From Flavobacterium sp. ACN2 (GTDB lineage Bacteria > Bacteroidota > Bacteroidia > Flavobacteriales > Flavobacteriaceae): 64,000 bases of DNA. The notes under the pieces are model-generated. The model worked only from the letters and a program-made list of their open reading frames with translations, was not told where the DNA came from and did not search any database. The translations under genes were made by a program, and so were the position numbers. Below, one piece after another: positions 42,396 through 50,892 of the stretch (positions are counted from its first letter, which is position 1; each line of letters begins with the position of its first letter). Location of the stretch: assembly GCF_002303885.1 (NCBI RefSeq), contig NZ_MRCM01000003.1, positions 124,001-188,000 of the forward strand, written 5' to 3'.

Positions 42396-42938
42396 TTATT
42401 TATCCGTTAATAGTTTCTTTAATTTTTCCCAACGCGGGTCAATATCTTCTTCTTTGTTACTCTCTTCCTTTTGTTCTTTTACACTTAACTCATTCAGTTT
42501 TGTCAAAGCCTCTGTTTGTAGACTTCCGTCTTTAACACCTGGATGAATTCTTTTGTGAGGTACAGAAAGCGCGATCATTTCATAAATATATTGCGCTATA
42601 TCTACCTCATGCTCACCATGTGGCAAAATCAACAATTCTTCATTATCATCATTAAATTCGTCTCCAAAGCGAACAATTAACTTCATTTTCCCTTTTATAG
42701 GTAAATCAAAATCTTCGCCTGTTAGATCACAAGGCACATTTACTGCTCCTTTGTGTTTGAATTCTAACTCTAACATGGTACTTTTCTTTTCGAAAAGTAA
42801 ATTAACTTTAATATCCGAACTTTGAAACTCATCGTATTCAAAATTCTTAAAGAACTCGTTATTTATTTGATACTCAAAATGGTGTTTTCCTAGTTTTAAT
42901 CCTACGAAAGGAATTAAAAATTCTTTTGTTTTGCTCAT
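42396..42938 (-). CDS. DUF177/YceD-family protein
   Basis: 180 residues, cytosolic. YceD-like proteins act with L32 and the 23S rRNA in ribosome assembly; the role is known from family and gene order. The DUF177 pattern is visible: FKHKGAVNVPCDLTGEDFDLPIKG with one Cys, then a VDIAQYIYEMIALSVPHKR segment. Nine bases separate it from rpmF. An acidic tail EEDIDPRWEKL ends the protein. Confidence 0.9.
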   Translation of the reverse strand: MSKTKEFLIPFVGLKLGKHHFEYQINNEFFKNFEYDEFQSSDIKVNLLFEKKSTMLELEFKHKGAVNVPCDLTGEDFDLPIKGKMKLIVRFGDEFNDDNEELLILPHGEHEVDIAQYIYEMIALSVPHKRIHPGVKDGSLQTEALTKLNELSVKEQKEESNKEEDIDPRWEKLKKLLTDK

Positions 42939-43043
42939 TTCAACATCAATTTGATCAATTCGATTCTAAAACTAGATATCTGAATTGGGGTGCAAAGATA
43001 TAAAATTATTACAAATCTAATAATCTTATTGACCTTTTTTTGT

Positions 43044-44093
43044 TTATAACTGTTTTTCTTTTATTTTAAGAGGTTTTTGGCTAATCTCCTCATACTGATT
43101 ACGCGAGCGAAAAATATCAATCGCAAGATAGACAGCTTCTTTAAAAGAATTGTAATCTGCCATATCTTTCCCAGCAATATCGTAAGCTGTACCGTGATCT
43201 GGAGAGGTTCTAACCTTATTTAAACCTGCTGTATAATTCACGCCTTTTCCAAAAGACAATGTCTTAAACGGAATTAACCCTTGATCGTGATACATTGCCA
43301 CGATAGCATCATATTTTTCATATTGACTGCTTCCAAAAAAACCATCGGCAGGAAATGGACCAAAAACCATTGTTCCCGAATCGAAGATTTTCTTTAAAGT
43401 TGGCTTCAAAATCAGATCATCTTCTTTTCCAATCACACCGCCATCACCAGCATGCGGATTTAGTCCTAAAACTGCAATTTTTGGTTTCACTACACTAAAA
43501 TCCTGAATCAAAGATTTTCTAATAGTTTCTATTTTTTTTGTTATCAGTTCTTCTGTTAAATGGGAAGCAACTTCGTTTAACGGAACATGGTCTGTAATTA
43601 AGCCTACTCGTAAATTATCTTGAACCATCATCATTAGCGCATCACCTTCTAATTCCTGATTCAAATAATCAGTGTGACCCGGAAATTTAAAATCCTCAGA
43701 CTGTATATTGTATTTATTAATAGGAGCTGTTACCAGAACATCTATTTCACCATCTTTCAACGCTTTTGTTGCTGCTGTAAAAGATTTAATTGCATATTCT
43801 CCTATTTTAGGATCATTTACTCCAAAGTTTATATCAACTCCTTCTCTCCAAAGATTCAGAACGTTTACTTTACCTGGAATAATTTGATCTAATTTATCAA
43901 CTCCATGAAATTGAATCGTCGACGTAAAGTTTTTTCTAACGAATGAAAGAATTTTAGCATTTGCAAAAATAACCGGCGTACACAATTCCAACATCCGAGA
44001 ATCTTCGAATGTTTTCAGTATAACTTCGCTTCCAATACCGTTTAAATCTCCAACTGAAATTCCAACAATTATATTTTCTGCTTTTTTATTCAT
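43044..44093 (-). CDS. pdxA: 4-hydroxythreonine-4-phosphate dehydrogenase
   Basis: NAD-dependent enzyme of pyridoxal phosphate synthesis. Motifs in order: GDLNGIGSEVI at residue 15, TAPINKYNIQ, FPGHTDYL near residue 140, LITDHVPLNEV, LGLNPHAGDGG and YHDQGLIPFK near residue 270. Length 349 matches PdxA. It has its own divergent promoter with ribE (-7 box TAAATTTG) and lies 105 bp upstream of yceD. Confidence 0.96.
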   Translation of the reverse strand: MNKKAENIIVGISVGDLNGIGSEVILKTFEDSRMLELCTPVIFANAKILSFVRKNFTSTIQFHGVDKLDQIIPGKVNVLNLWREGVDINFGVNDPKIGEYAIKSFTAATKALKDGEIDVLVTAPINKYNIQSEDFKFPGHTDYLNQELEGDALMMMVQDNLRVGLITDHVPLNEVASHLTEELITKKIETIRKSLIQDFSVVKPKIAVLGLNPHAGDGGVIGKEDDLILKPTLKKIFDSGTMVFGPFPADGFFGSSQYEKYDAIVAMYHDQGLIPFKTLSFGKGVNYTAGLNKVRTSPDHGTAYDIAGKDMADYNSFKEAVYLAIDIFRSRNQYEEISQKPLKIKEKQL

Positions 44094-44113
44094 GAGCTCA
44101 GTTTATTTATTAC

Positions 44114-44134
44114 TAATTTTGATGTGCAAATTTA
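44114..44134. promoter_or_regulatory. Overlapping divergent -7 boxes (ribE and pdxA)
   Basis: TAATTTTG at 44114-44121 faces right toward ribE and, on the minus strand, TAAATTTG (44134-44127) faces left toward pdxA. The two boxes are only five bases apart in a 57-bp gap, so the two genes probably exclude each other's polymerase. Confidence 0.5.
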
Positions 44135-44150
44135 GTAAAATAAAACCACA

Positions 44151-44741
44151 ATGTTCACAGGAATTATAGAAACACTCGGAAGGATTCACGAAATTCAAAA
44201 AGATCAAAACAATCTTCATATAACAGTTGACTCATCAATAACCCACGAATTAAAAATAGACCAAAGCGTTTCGCACAACGGAATATGTCTTACAGTAGTA
44301 GCTATTAAAGATTCTCTTTACACCGTAACGGCAATCGACGAAACTATTCTAAAAACCAATATTGGCGATTGGAGAACTGGCGACATTGTAAATCTGGAAA
44401 GAGGAATGAAACTTGGCGACCGCTTAGACGGACATATTGTACAAGGCCACGTAGATCAAACTGGAACCTGTGTTAGAATTGAAGAAGCAAACGGAAGTTG
44501 GAATTATACTTTTGAATACGATAAAAACCTAAACAATATCACAATCGAAAAAGGTTCGATTACAGTAAATGGAGTCAGCCTGACGGTTGTAAATTCTAAA
44601 ACGAATGAATTTAGCGTTTCAATTATTCCTTATACTTATGAACACACTAATTTTAAAGATTTCAAAGTCGGAACAAAAATCAACCTTGAATTTGATGTAG
44701 TTGGAAAATACATCTCTAGACTTTACTCAATAAACAAGTAA
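44151..44741 (+). CDS. ribE: Riboflavin synthase alpha chain
   Basis: 196-residue enzyme that dismutates 6,7-dimethyl-8-ribityllumazine to riboflavin. Two lumazine-binding repeats are visible: MFTGIIETLG and NGICLTVV in the first, and GHIVQGHVDQTGTC and NGVSLTVV in the second. There is no FMN riboswitch in its short leader. The name ribC is also used for it. Confidence 0.95.
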   Translation: MFTGIIETLGRIHEIQKDQNNLHITVDSSITHELKIDQSVSHNGICLTVVAIKDSLYTVTAIDETILKTNIGDWRTGDIVNLERGMKLGDRLDGHIVQGHVDQTGTCVRIEEANGSWNYTFEYDKNLNNITIEKGSITVNGVSLTVVNSKTNEFSVSIIPYTYEHTNFKDFKVGTKINLEFDVVGKYISRLYSINK

Positions 44742-44753
44742 CGTTTAGAATCC

Positions 44754-44792
44754 CACAAAAAAAGCTTCAATTAAATTGAAGCTTTTTTTATT
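44754..44792. terminator. Bidirectional terminator after ribE
   Basis: AAAAAGCTTCAATT pairs with AATTGAAGCTTTTTT, a 12-bp or longer stem with a short loop and flanking T and A runs. It serves ribE and the leftward 93-aa gene. Confidence 0.88.
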
Positions 44793-45052
44793 TGATTTCT
44801 ATATATTACAGTAGCGCCCAAAGCTAAACCACCTAATAGCAGAAAAACAGCATGTTGATTTATTGGCATTTCTGCCTGATCATTACAACTAGGCGAACCT
44901 GGCTCATCACAAGCAGTAGCAGACATAGCATTCGCGCTTTTGGCTGTACTTCCTGAAGTTTCTGGAACTGGCGGATGCGCAGGTCCTGCAGTCATTAATA
45001 AAACATTTAAAAATAAGGCAATTACTAAAAATGGGGCTTTTAGATTTTTCAT
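44771..45052 (-). CDS. Small secreted protein with PID-CTERM-like tail
   Basis: 93 residues. Signal peptide MKNLKAPFLVIALFLNVLLMT, a Pro/Ser/Ala-rich mature part with four Ala-Gly-type low-complexity stretches (GPAHPPVPETS), two Cys, then MPINQHAVFLLLGGLALGATV near residues 62-82 and a basic KK tail. This tripartite tail (PI-motif, helix, basic end) resembles PID-CTERM sorting signals of Bacteroidota, with N for the D. No function known. Confidence 0.62.
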   Translation of the reverse strand: MKNLKAPFLVIALFLNVLLMTAGPAHPPVPETSGSTAKSANAMSATACDEPGSPSCNDQAEMPINQHAVFLLLGGLALGATVIYRNQIKKASI

Positions 45053-45519
45053 AAATTCAAGCTATTGCAAACAGCAATTCTAGATAATTATTGACAAATA
45101 TTCTTTAATAGAAATTTCGCACAAACGCTTTTCTATCTCCAAAATCTTGGACAAAAGTATAAGTTTTTTAAACAAAACCAACTTTTAAAACCAAAAATCC
45201 AGAACAAATTTTAACATTTTTCTTAAAAACACTTCTAATCCTTTTCAGAAAACGTTCTAGAAGAACAACGTTCATTTTCAACATTATTCATAACATTCAA
45301 AAGTCTATAAGAATTTACCTATCTTAAAAAAGTATTTTTTTCTCAAAAAATGTCTTTCATCGAATATACGTCAAAAAAAGAAGTTTGGATGCAATTTTAA
45401 TTACATTCAAGAGAATGTTCTCAAATTAATATATTTGTAAAATCAAAGTACGTATACATCTCAATTCCAAAAGATTTACAAATTCAAATTCAAATCTATT
45501 TTTAATTTTAACTAATCAA
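45053..45519. other. 467-bp gene-free region before the methyltransferase gene
   Basis: Very AT-rich. It contains the TATATTTG -7 box (45430-45437), GTTCT-AGA-AGAAC (45254-45266), and no ORF with a plausible start. The long leader between the -7 box and the dcm ATG is 82 nt. Otherwise I see nothing in it. Confidence 0.5.
45430..45437 (+). promoter_or_regulatory. -7 box of the methyltransferase gene
   Basis: TATATTTG, matching TAnnTTTG, in a poorly structured leader 83 bp before the ATG. Confidence 0.4.
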
Positions 45520-46506
45520 ATGAAAAACCCATATACAGTCGGAAGTTTATACGCAGGTGTCGGCGGTATTTGTTTAGGTTTTGAAAATGCAGGTTTTAAA
45601 TTAGAGTGGGCAAATGAATTTGACAAAAAAGCCTGTGTTACATACAGAAACAATTTCAAGCACACTCTTATTGAAGGAGATGTAATGCAGCTCGACGTAA
45701 AAGATCTCAATAAAATTGACATTCTTACAGCAGGATTTCCATGCCAACCCTTTTCTCTAGCTGGGCACCGAAAAGGTTTTAAAGACAGTAGAGGAAATCA
45801 TTTTTTTAAAATATTAGATTTTATTGACGAAATGCGTCCTAAAGTAGTGTTTCTTGAAAATGTCAAAAACCTAAAAGGACATGACAAAGGAAACACAATG
45901 AAAGTAATTCAGCGCGAGATTAAAAAACGGGACTACACTTTTGACAGTGCTATCTTAAACACTAGAGATTTTGGAAATATTCCGCATAATCGAGAGAGAA
46001 TTTTCATGGTTGCTTTTGACAAAAAATTTGTAAAAAAAGGGTTTAGATTTAATTTCCCAGAGAAAGAAGTATTAACCAAAAAGGTAACCGACTTAATTAC
46101 AAAAGAAAAAGTCGATAAAAAATTCTATTACACCGAAGACAAATACATGTACAACATGCTAAAGGAAGCCGTTGTGAGAGAAGACAGAATTTATCAATTT
46201 AGGAGGCAGTATGTGCGAGAAAACAAAAAAGAAGTTTGCCCTACTTTAACTGCAAACATGGGAACCGGCGGCCACAATGTTCCAATCATTACAACTGAAT
46301 TTGGCTTTAGAAAATTAACCCCAAGAGAATGTTTTCGTTTTCAAGGATTTCCAGATCATTACAAATTACCCAAAATTTCAAATTCCAGTCTTTACAAACA
46401 AGCTGGAAATTCTGTAAGCATGCCTGTTATAGAAAGGCTAGCTTCTGAAATATTCAAATGCATTGAGAAAGCTGAAGCTAGACAGCTAAAAGCTGAAAAA
46501 GTTTAA
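45520..46506 (+). CDS. DNA cytosine-5 methyltransferase
   Basis: Class I m5C methyltransferase, 328 residues. SAM-binding motif I is LYAGVGGICLGFENAG near residue 9, the catalytic Cys is C75 in GFPCQPFSLAG, motif VI reads FLENVKNL, motif VIII is the QxRxR-like REDRIYQFRRQY, and motifs IX/X are LTPRECFRFQGFPD and YKQAGNSVSMPVI. The variable target-recognition region lies around residues 185-245. The recognition site is unknown. The next gene is vsr; no restriction gene accompanies it. Confidence 0.95.
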   Translation: MKNPYTVGSLYAGVGGICLGFENAGFKLEWANEFDKKACVTYRNNFKHTLIEGDVMQLDVKDLNKIDILTAGFPCQPFSLAGHRKGFKDSRGNHFFKILDFIDEMRPKVVFLENVKNLKGHDKGNTMKVIQREIKKRDYTFDSAILNTRDFGNIPHNRERIFMVAFDKKFVKKGFRFNFPEKEVLTKKVTDLITKEKVDKKFYYTEDKYMYNMLKEAVVREDRIYQFRRQYVRENKKEVCPTLTANMGTGGHNVPIITTEFGFRKLTPRECFRFQGFPDHYKLPKISNSSLYKQAGNSVSMPVIERLASEIFKCIEKAEARQLKAEKV

Positions 46507-46922
46507 ATACTTAAAAGCATAATTGTTCCTTCAATTTTTGCCAGACAAACTTCCAGATTTTTTTCAATCTCTTTACTCCAGAATCTTAAAATCGTCCAAT
46601 TTTCAGAAATAAGAAAAGCATTAACTTCTTCGTCACGCTGTATGTTTCTTTCAATTTTCGGAATCCAATATTCTTGATTTGATTTAATTCTTAGCTGTTG
46701 CGTTTCCCAATCTTTTCCATGAAAAAATTCACTATCAACAAAAATGGCAATTTTATATTTAGCAAAAGTAAGATCAGGCCTTCCAAATACTTTCTTATTG
46801 TTTTTTCGGTATCTGTGACCCAATTTCCATAATGCTTTAGCAAGCCTTACTTCGCCTTTTGTAGCAGTGCTTTTTATCGCCTGCATAGTTTTCCTCCTTT
46901 GTTCGGGAGTTAATCTATCCAT
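46503..46922 (-). CDS. vsr: Very short patch repair endonuclease
   Basis: Nicks next to T:G mismatches made by deamination of 5-methylcytosine, the product of the adjacent methyltransferase. 139 residues. The N-terminal MDRLTPEQRRKTMQAIKS and the active site FVDSEFFHGKDWE (Asp and His residues) are the Vsr pattern, with SEFF in place of the FWHGC form. It is convergent with the methyltransferase gene; the two stop codons share TTAA at 46503-46506. Confidence 0.93.
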   Translation of the reverse strand: MDRLTPEQRRKTMQAIKSTATKGEVRLAKALWKLGHRYRKNNKKVFGRPDLTFAKYKIAIFVDSEFFHGKDWETQQLRIKSNQEYWIPKIERNIQRDEEVNAFLISENWTILRFWSKEIEKNLEVCLAKIEGTIMLLSI

Positions 46923-47032
46923 CTGAAGATTAAATTTGTTTTGGACGGATAAAGTTAAGGCATTTTACAGAAATAGATGTTTAAATAATATGAGCCAAAA
47001 TTTCAATTTTCACACTTCAAAAAAAAAACAAA

Positions 47033-47062
47033 AACAAAAAAGCCTTTACATTTCTGCAAAAG
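47033..47062 (-). terminator. Terminator of the DUF3592-like gene
   Basis: AAAAGCCTTTACATTTCTGCAAAAGCCTCTAT, a weak hairpin (GCCTTTGCA-type) with a T-rich flank; similar to the hairpin at 47850. Confidence 0.4.
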
Positions 47063-47065
47063 CCT

Positions 47066-47503
47066 CTATACTTTTCTTATTTTAAAATACTGATTCAAAA
47101 TTTTCCAGAAACCCATTAAAACGAAAAACACCCCAATAAAGACCAAAAATGACGGATGAACAAAATAGCCGTTCACCCCAGCAATCTCAGCTTCATTCGG
47201 ATTAGTTGGATCATACAAAACCTTAACCCGAGTTCCTTCAATGTAACCTGGAAGAGAAGTACCCTCATTAGACGTGAACTCTATTTGTTTACCTGAATCT
47301 GTAACAAATGAAACGTAGGGATAATAGAGCGATCCATTTTTATTTCCAGCAAGAGGTATGGATTTTATAACTGTACCATAAACACTATTTGACTTTTCAA
47401 TAAAACTTGATTTCTGCTGAAAAAGATAAAAAGCCCCAGATAATAGTACAAAACCGGGTATAAAAAAAATATATATGACAGCAAGAATTTGTCTTTTATT
47501 CAT
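47066..47503 (-). CDS. DUF3592 domain-containing membrane protein
   Basis: 145 residues from the ATG at 47503. Two membrane helices (about residues 7-28 and 118-138) flank a periplasmic strand domain with the DUF3592 pattern: VYGTVIKSI, YPYVSFVTDSGKQIEF, VLYDPTNPNEAEI. Function unknown. The gap upstream to the tRNA (47504-47896) is long, AT-rich and gene-free. Confidence 0.78.
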   Translation of the reverse strand: MNKRQILAVIYIFFIPGFVLLSGAFYLFQQKSSFIEKSNSVYGTVIKSIPLAGNKNGSLYYPYVSFVTDSGKQIEFTSNEGTSLPGYIEGTRVKVLYDPTNPNEAEIAGVNGYFVHPSFLVFIGVFFVLMGFWKILNQYFKIRKV

Positions 47504-47896
47504 CGTTTTCAAATTAAACCTTAGCAAAAGTGAATATTTATTTTATTTTGACATATTTAATAATACCAATCAGCGCGTAAGTAAAATTATATCGCTAATA
47601 TTTTATAACCTAATTTATCTTTTTTTACTTCGATAAAGTTTTAAAATTTTTATTCGCTGTAATAAAATCACAGGCAAGAACATCGTTTCTATGATTTTTT
47701 TTTACCTTTTGTGTTAATATAAATTAGCCCATTGTTTAAATTACCAAAATATATAACATCGGATATTTGCAAAGAATAAAAAATGGAATAGGATATAGAT
47801 TTTTTTACTAATTGACACGGCTTGAAGGTCGTCAAATACTCATCACAAAAACAAAAAAGCCCTTACATTTCTGTAAAGGCTTCTGTTCTAAAAGAG
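47504..47896. other. Gene-free AT-rich region
   Basis: 393 bp between the DUF3592-like gene and a tRNA gene. Apart from the hairpin at 47850-47876 there is no ORF or clear promoter. The segment includes long A and T runs and reads as ordinary intergenic DNA. Confidence 0.5.
47850..47876 (-). terminator. Terminator downstream of the tRNA gene
   Basis: AGCCCTTACA pairs with TGTAAAGGCT with one mismatch, with runs of A on one side that become a U tract in the leftward transcript. Confidence 0.55.
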
Positions 47897-47970
47897 TGGT
47901 CCCACCTGGGCTCGAACCAGGGACCACCTGATTATGAGTCAGGTGCTCTAACCAGCTGAGCTATAGGACC
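47897..47970 (-). tRNA. tRNA with anticodon CAT (Met elongator or Ile2)
   Basis: A complete 74-nt cloverleaf on the minus strand: acceptor GGTCCTA with TGGGACC, D arm with GCTC/GAGC, anticodon stem CCTGA/TCAGG around CTCATAA, T stem CCTGG/CCAGG. The CCA end is not encoded. A CAU anticodon can be elongator Met or, after lysidine modification by TilS, Ile2; these cannot be told apart by eye here. Confidence 0.93.
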
Positions 47971-48116
47971 GGTTTAGAGGATGCAATATTACTACTATTT
48001 TTCATTCACTCCAAATATTTTAAGACATCATTTTAATTTAATTTTAAATCTTTCTCCGAATCTCAAAATCGAAATTGATTTTCAACATCTTATTCAAAAA
48101 TTAAAATGACATTTTT

Positions 48117-48521
48117 TTATTTAATTTCTTGGCAAAGCTCCACTAAAACGCCATTTGTATTCTTCGGATGCAAAAAAACAACCAATTTATTGTCTGCTCC
48201 TTTCTTGGGAACTTCATTAATCAAGACAAAACCTTCGTTTTTTAAACGTGCAATTTCGGCTTCGATATCATCAACATCAAAAGCGATATGATGAATTCCT
48301 TCTCCTTTTTTCTCCAAGAATTTAGCAATAGGACTTTCGGGATTTGTTGCTACTAAAAGTTCGATTTTATTATTTCCCGTCTGAAAAAAGGACGTTAACA
48401 CCCCTTCGCTTTCTACTGCTTCCATTTTATAAGACGGAACACCAAGCATTTTTTCAAACAAAACATTAGCATCGTCCATATTTTTTACCGCAATCCCAAT
48501 ATGTTCTATTTTATTTACCAT
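48117..48521 (-). CDS. mce: Methylmalonyl-CoA epimerase
   Basis: 134-residue cobalt or zinc enzyme converting (R)- to (S)-methylmalonyl-CoA for entry to succinyl-CoA. Two vicinal-oxygen-chelate modules: IEHIGIAVKNMDDA near residue 4, then IELLVATNP, then GEGIHHIAFDVDDIE near residue 71 with metal His residues and ELCQEIK at the C-terminus. Eleven bp separate it from the secreted-protein gene to its right on the same strand. Confidence 0.93.
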   Translation of the reverse strand: MVNKIEHIGIAVKNMDDANVLFEKMLGVPSYKMEAVESEGVLTSFFQTGNNKIELLVATNPESPIAKFLEKKGEGIHHIAFDVDDIEAEIARLKNEGFVLINEVPKKGADNKLVVFLHPKNTNGVLVELCQEIK

Positions 48522-48531
48522 CTTTTCGAAA

Positions 48532-50892
48532 TTATTGATTTACATATGTTCTAAAATAACCGCATTCAGCAATTACATCCTGATAGTATTTCGTATCCGA
48601 ATAGTCTTTTCTTAAAGCTTTGAACGAGTTCCAAGCGATAAAATTAACTTTATCATCTTGAATTTCCCAATAGCTGTTTATCTTATTGTATTTTTTATTG
48701 TAATAATCATTTCGTTCGCATTTCGAAATCAGATACAAACATTTTGCTTTTTGTTCTTTATTCGAAGCTGCCTCAAAAGCTTTCTGATAATACATTTTAG
48801 AAACTGAATTATTCGTAATCATTTCTTTCATCGAATCTCTAAATGAATATGGGCCCGACCCGTACCCCACAATGCTCATTTCGTAAAAAGTTCTTCCGTT
48901 TCCAAAATGAGAAATATTATAAAACGCATTTCCTAATAAAAGGCTGTTGGTGTAAACATCTTCTTTCTGAGCCAATTTATCCTGCATTTCTTTTATTGTA
49001 GTCAAGAAATCCATAAAAGTATATTTTCTTTTCTGATACGCCGCATGCTCGCAATCGTGGCAATCTTTTATATTTCCGTTAAACGGATTTCCTAAGAATT
49101 TATAATATTGAACAGAATCTGTTTGCTGCATAAAAGTAATTGCTTCAGGAATTTTGTTTTTGAAAGTAGACTGAATTGCTTGAAAATTATTAATATCCTT
49201 CAGTTTTAAACTATAAATTCTTGCGCCAATTTTCTCGATTTCAGATTTATTCGATTTTTCCAAAAAGCTTTTTATTCCCAGCAAATTCTTTTCATTGTCA
49301 TAATATGCATTTCCATCATTCCAATAGCTATAGCGTGATTCTCCGTAAATCTCGGCCATAACCAAATTGCCTTGTTCTTTATACAAACGCGATAAATAGC
49401 TTCTGCTCCATGAAGAAGCATTTTGATAACGAAACGTGTCTCCTTTATAATTTTTAGGAAGTTCTGTGTATAGCCAATTTAAATCGGCTAGAATGGTTTT
49501 CTCATTTTTATCTGTCAGCTTATCAATCTTGCTTAAATTATTTACAAAACGCAATAAACGAAGCTGCATTCCCGCCAATTCTGTTTTCGGAAGTGTTTTT
49601 TCAGCTTTGCTGTAATTTTTATCTGCATTGGCATAATCGCCTTTTAGCGTTTGAAGATACCCAAGTGAAATATCCCATAAATAAGGCTTATCGGTATTTC
49701 CTGCAGCAGAAATTTTTGCAATTAAATCGACAGCGCTATTATCCACTTTCGTCTTATTTTCTGTTTTATTTTCAGCAACAGTTTGTGGTTTTGGTTTCTG
49801 ATTTTCTCCTTGCCCGTCCGTCTGAAACGAATTGTTTATTTTTTGCTCTAGCGAATTAACCAATCTTGTTCCGAGATAATTTAAATGTTCGCTTTTAGGA
49901 TCTAATTCGTAGATTTTTTCAATTGCCTGTTTTTCATCTTTATAATATCCGTGAATTGCCCAAAGCGCCGCTTTTTCTTTATTATCTTTTGCCAACGCTA
50001 AAGCCTTAGTCCAATCTGATTCGTTTTTTGGCTTGAAGCTATACGCTGTAACCACTCTTAATTCTGGACATTTATCAAAAACCTGAGCATATAAATAGTT
50101 CGAAGTCGCGTATTTTTTTTGTTTATAATTAATTCCGGCAACATACGCTAAAGCGCGATAATACAAAGTATTTCTGGCAACAGAACTTTCTGTTTTATTA
50201 AAAAAATCAATTGCTTTTTGTTTGTCGTTACTATAAAAACGTGCTTTCATGGTCAAGAACCAATATCTGTTTTTCAAAAACGGATCTGATAAAGTATTGT
50301 ATACATTTTCTATCGACTGAATCATTTTAGCATCATTGAAAGTTTTTGCCACAACTGGATCGTAGCTCCAATAATCGTCTCCAATAGATACTGTTTCTAT
50401 TTTTTGAGCCAAATAAAGAAACTCAACAAAGTTTTTTACTTTCTCATCTTTCAGATTCAACTTTTTACCCCATTTTTGCGTGCTTTTATTTTCTTTTTTC
50501 GTTTTATAATAAACATGCAAACCTTCTATTTCTTCTTTATTTTTGATGGTATTTTTGTCATCAGAATAATATTTAGGCTTTTCATCACCAATCAAAAAAT
50601 AATTGACAGTTGTGGTATCAACTTTTCCTTTTAAATAATCTGCCCAATCTGATTTTATATTTTTATTAAAACGAGAATTATGCTGGGTATCAAAACCAAT
50701 TCCGTAAAAAATACCACCAGATAAAAACAAAGGCGAATACGATTTATCGGCAAAAGTTTCTGGGGTAAAATTTGAATTATAAGATCCTAAATAATCCCAA
50801 TCTCCGTCTGCACAGGCATATATAATTCCGAATGCAGAAAGCAAAACGGCACTAGAAGCAAGAAATAATCTGCTTAAAAGTATTTTTTTCAT
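48532..50892 (-). CDS. Large secreted TPR-like hypothetical protein
   Basis: 786 residues. A signal peptide is visible (LASSAVLLSAFGIIYACA). The mature part has many Tyr/Asn-rich helical hairpins and hydrophobic patterns like tetratricopeptide repeats (for example ALAYVAGINYKQKKYATSNYLYAQVF). A C-X-X-C-like CHDCEH motif occurs near residue 605. No enzymatic motif is evident. It overlaps the upstream lipoprotein gene by 41 bp. Pairs of this kind occur in Flavobacterium as unknowns, by recollection. Confidence 0.7.
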   Translation of the reverse strand: MKKILLSRLFLASSAVLLSAFGIIYACADGDWDYLGSYNSNFTPETFADKSYSPLFLSGGIFYGIGFDTQHNSRFNKNIKSDWADYLKGKVDTTTVNYFLIGDEKPKYYSDDKNTIKNKEEIEGLHVYYKTKKENKSTQKWGKKLNLKDEKVKNFVEFLYLAQKIETVSIGDDYWSYDPVVAKTFNDAKMIQSIENVYNTLSDPFLKNRYWFLTMKARFYSNDKQKAIDFFNKTESSVARNTLYYRALAYVAGINYKQKKYATSNYLYAQVFDKCPELRVVTAYSFKPKNESDWTKALALAKDNKEKAALWAIHGYYKDEKQAIEKIYELDPKSEHLNYLGTRLVNSLEQKINNSFQTDGQGENQKPKPQTVAENKTENKTKVDNSAVDLIAKISAAGNTDKPYLWDISLGYLQTLKGDYANADKNYSKAEKTLPKTELAGMQLRLLRFVNNLSKIDKLTDKNEKTILADLNWLYTELPKNYKGDTFRYQNASSWSRSYLSRLYKEQGNLVMAEIYGESRYSYWNDGNAYYDNEKNLLGIKSFLEKSNKSEIEKIGARIYSLKLKDINNFQAIQSTFKNKIPEAITFMQQTDSVQYYKFLGNPFNGNIKDCHDCEHAAYQKRKYTFMDFLTTIKEMQDKLAQKEDVYTNSLLLGNAFYNISHFGNGRTFYEMSIVGYGSGPYSFRDSMKEMITNNSVSKMYYQKAFEAASNKEQKAKCLYLISKCERNDYYNKKYNKINSYWEIQDDKVNFIAWNSFKALRKDYSDTKYYQDVIAECGYFRTYVNQ

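Noticed and set aside
44094..44150. FMN riboswitch for riboflavin synthase
   Set aside because: The gap to the divergent pdxA gene is only 57 bp and lacks RFN-element motifs.
45254..45266. GTTCT-AGA-AGAAC palindrome as a LexA-type operator
   Set aside because: It is short and does not match a known LexA box of Bacteroidota, and it lies nearly 170 bp from the promoter box of the methyltransferase gene.
45053..47896. A third gene completing a restriction-modification system
   Set aside because: No open frame in the flanking gaps has a plausible length or start, and the next real gene is a DUF3592 membrane protein.
50852..50892. Possible frameshift joining the 334-aa and 786-aa proteins
   Set aside because: The second protein has its own ATG and a complete signal peptide with a Cys-containing end, and the first ends normally. 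They are separate, overlapping genes.
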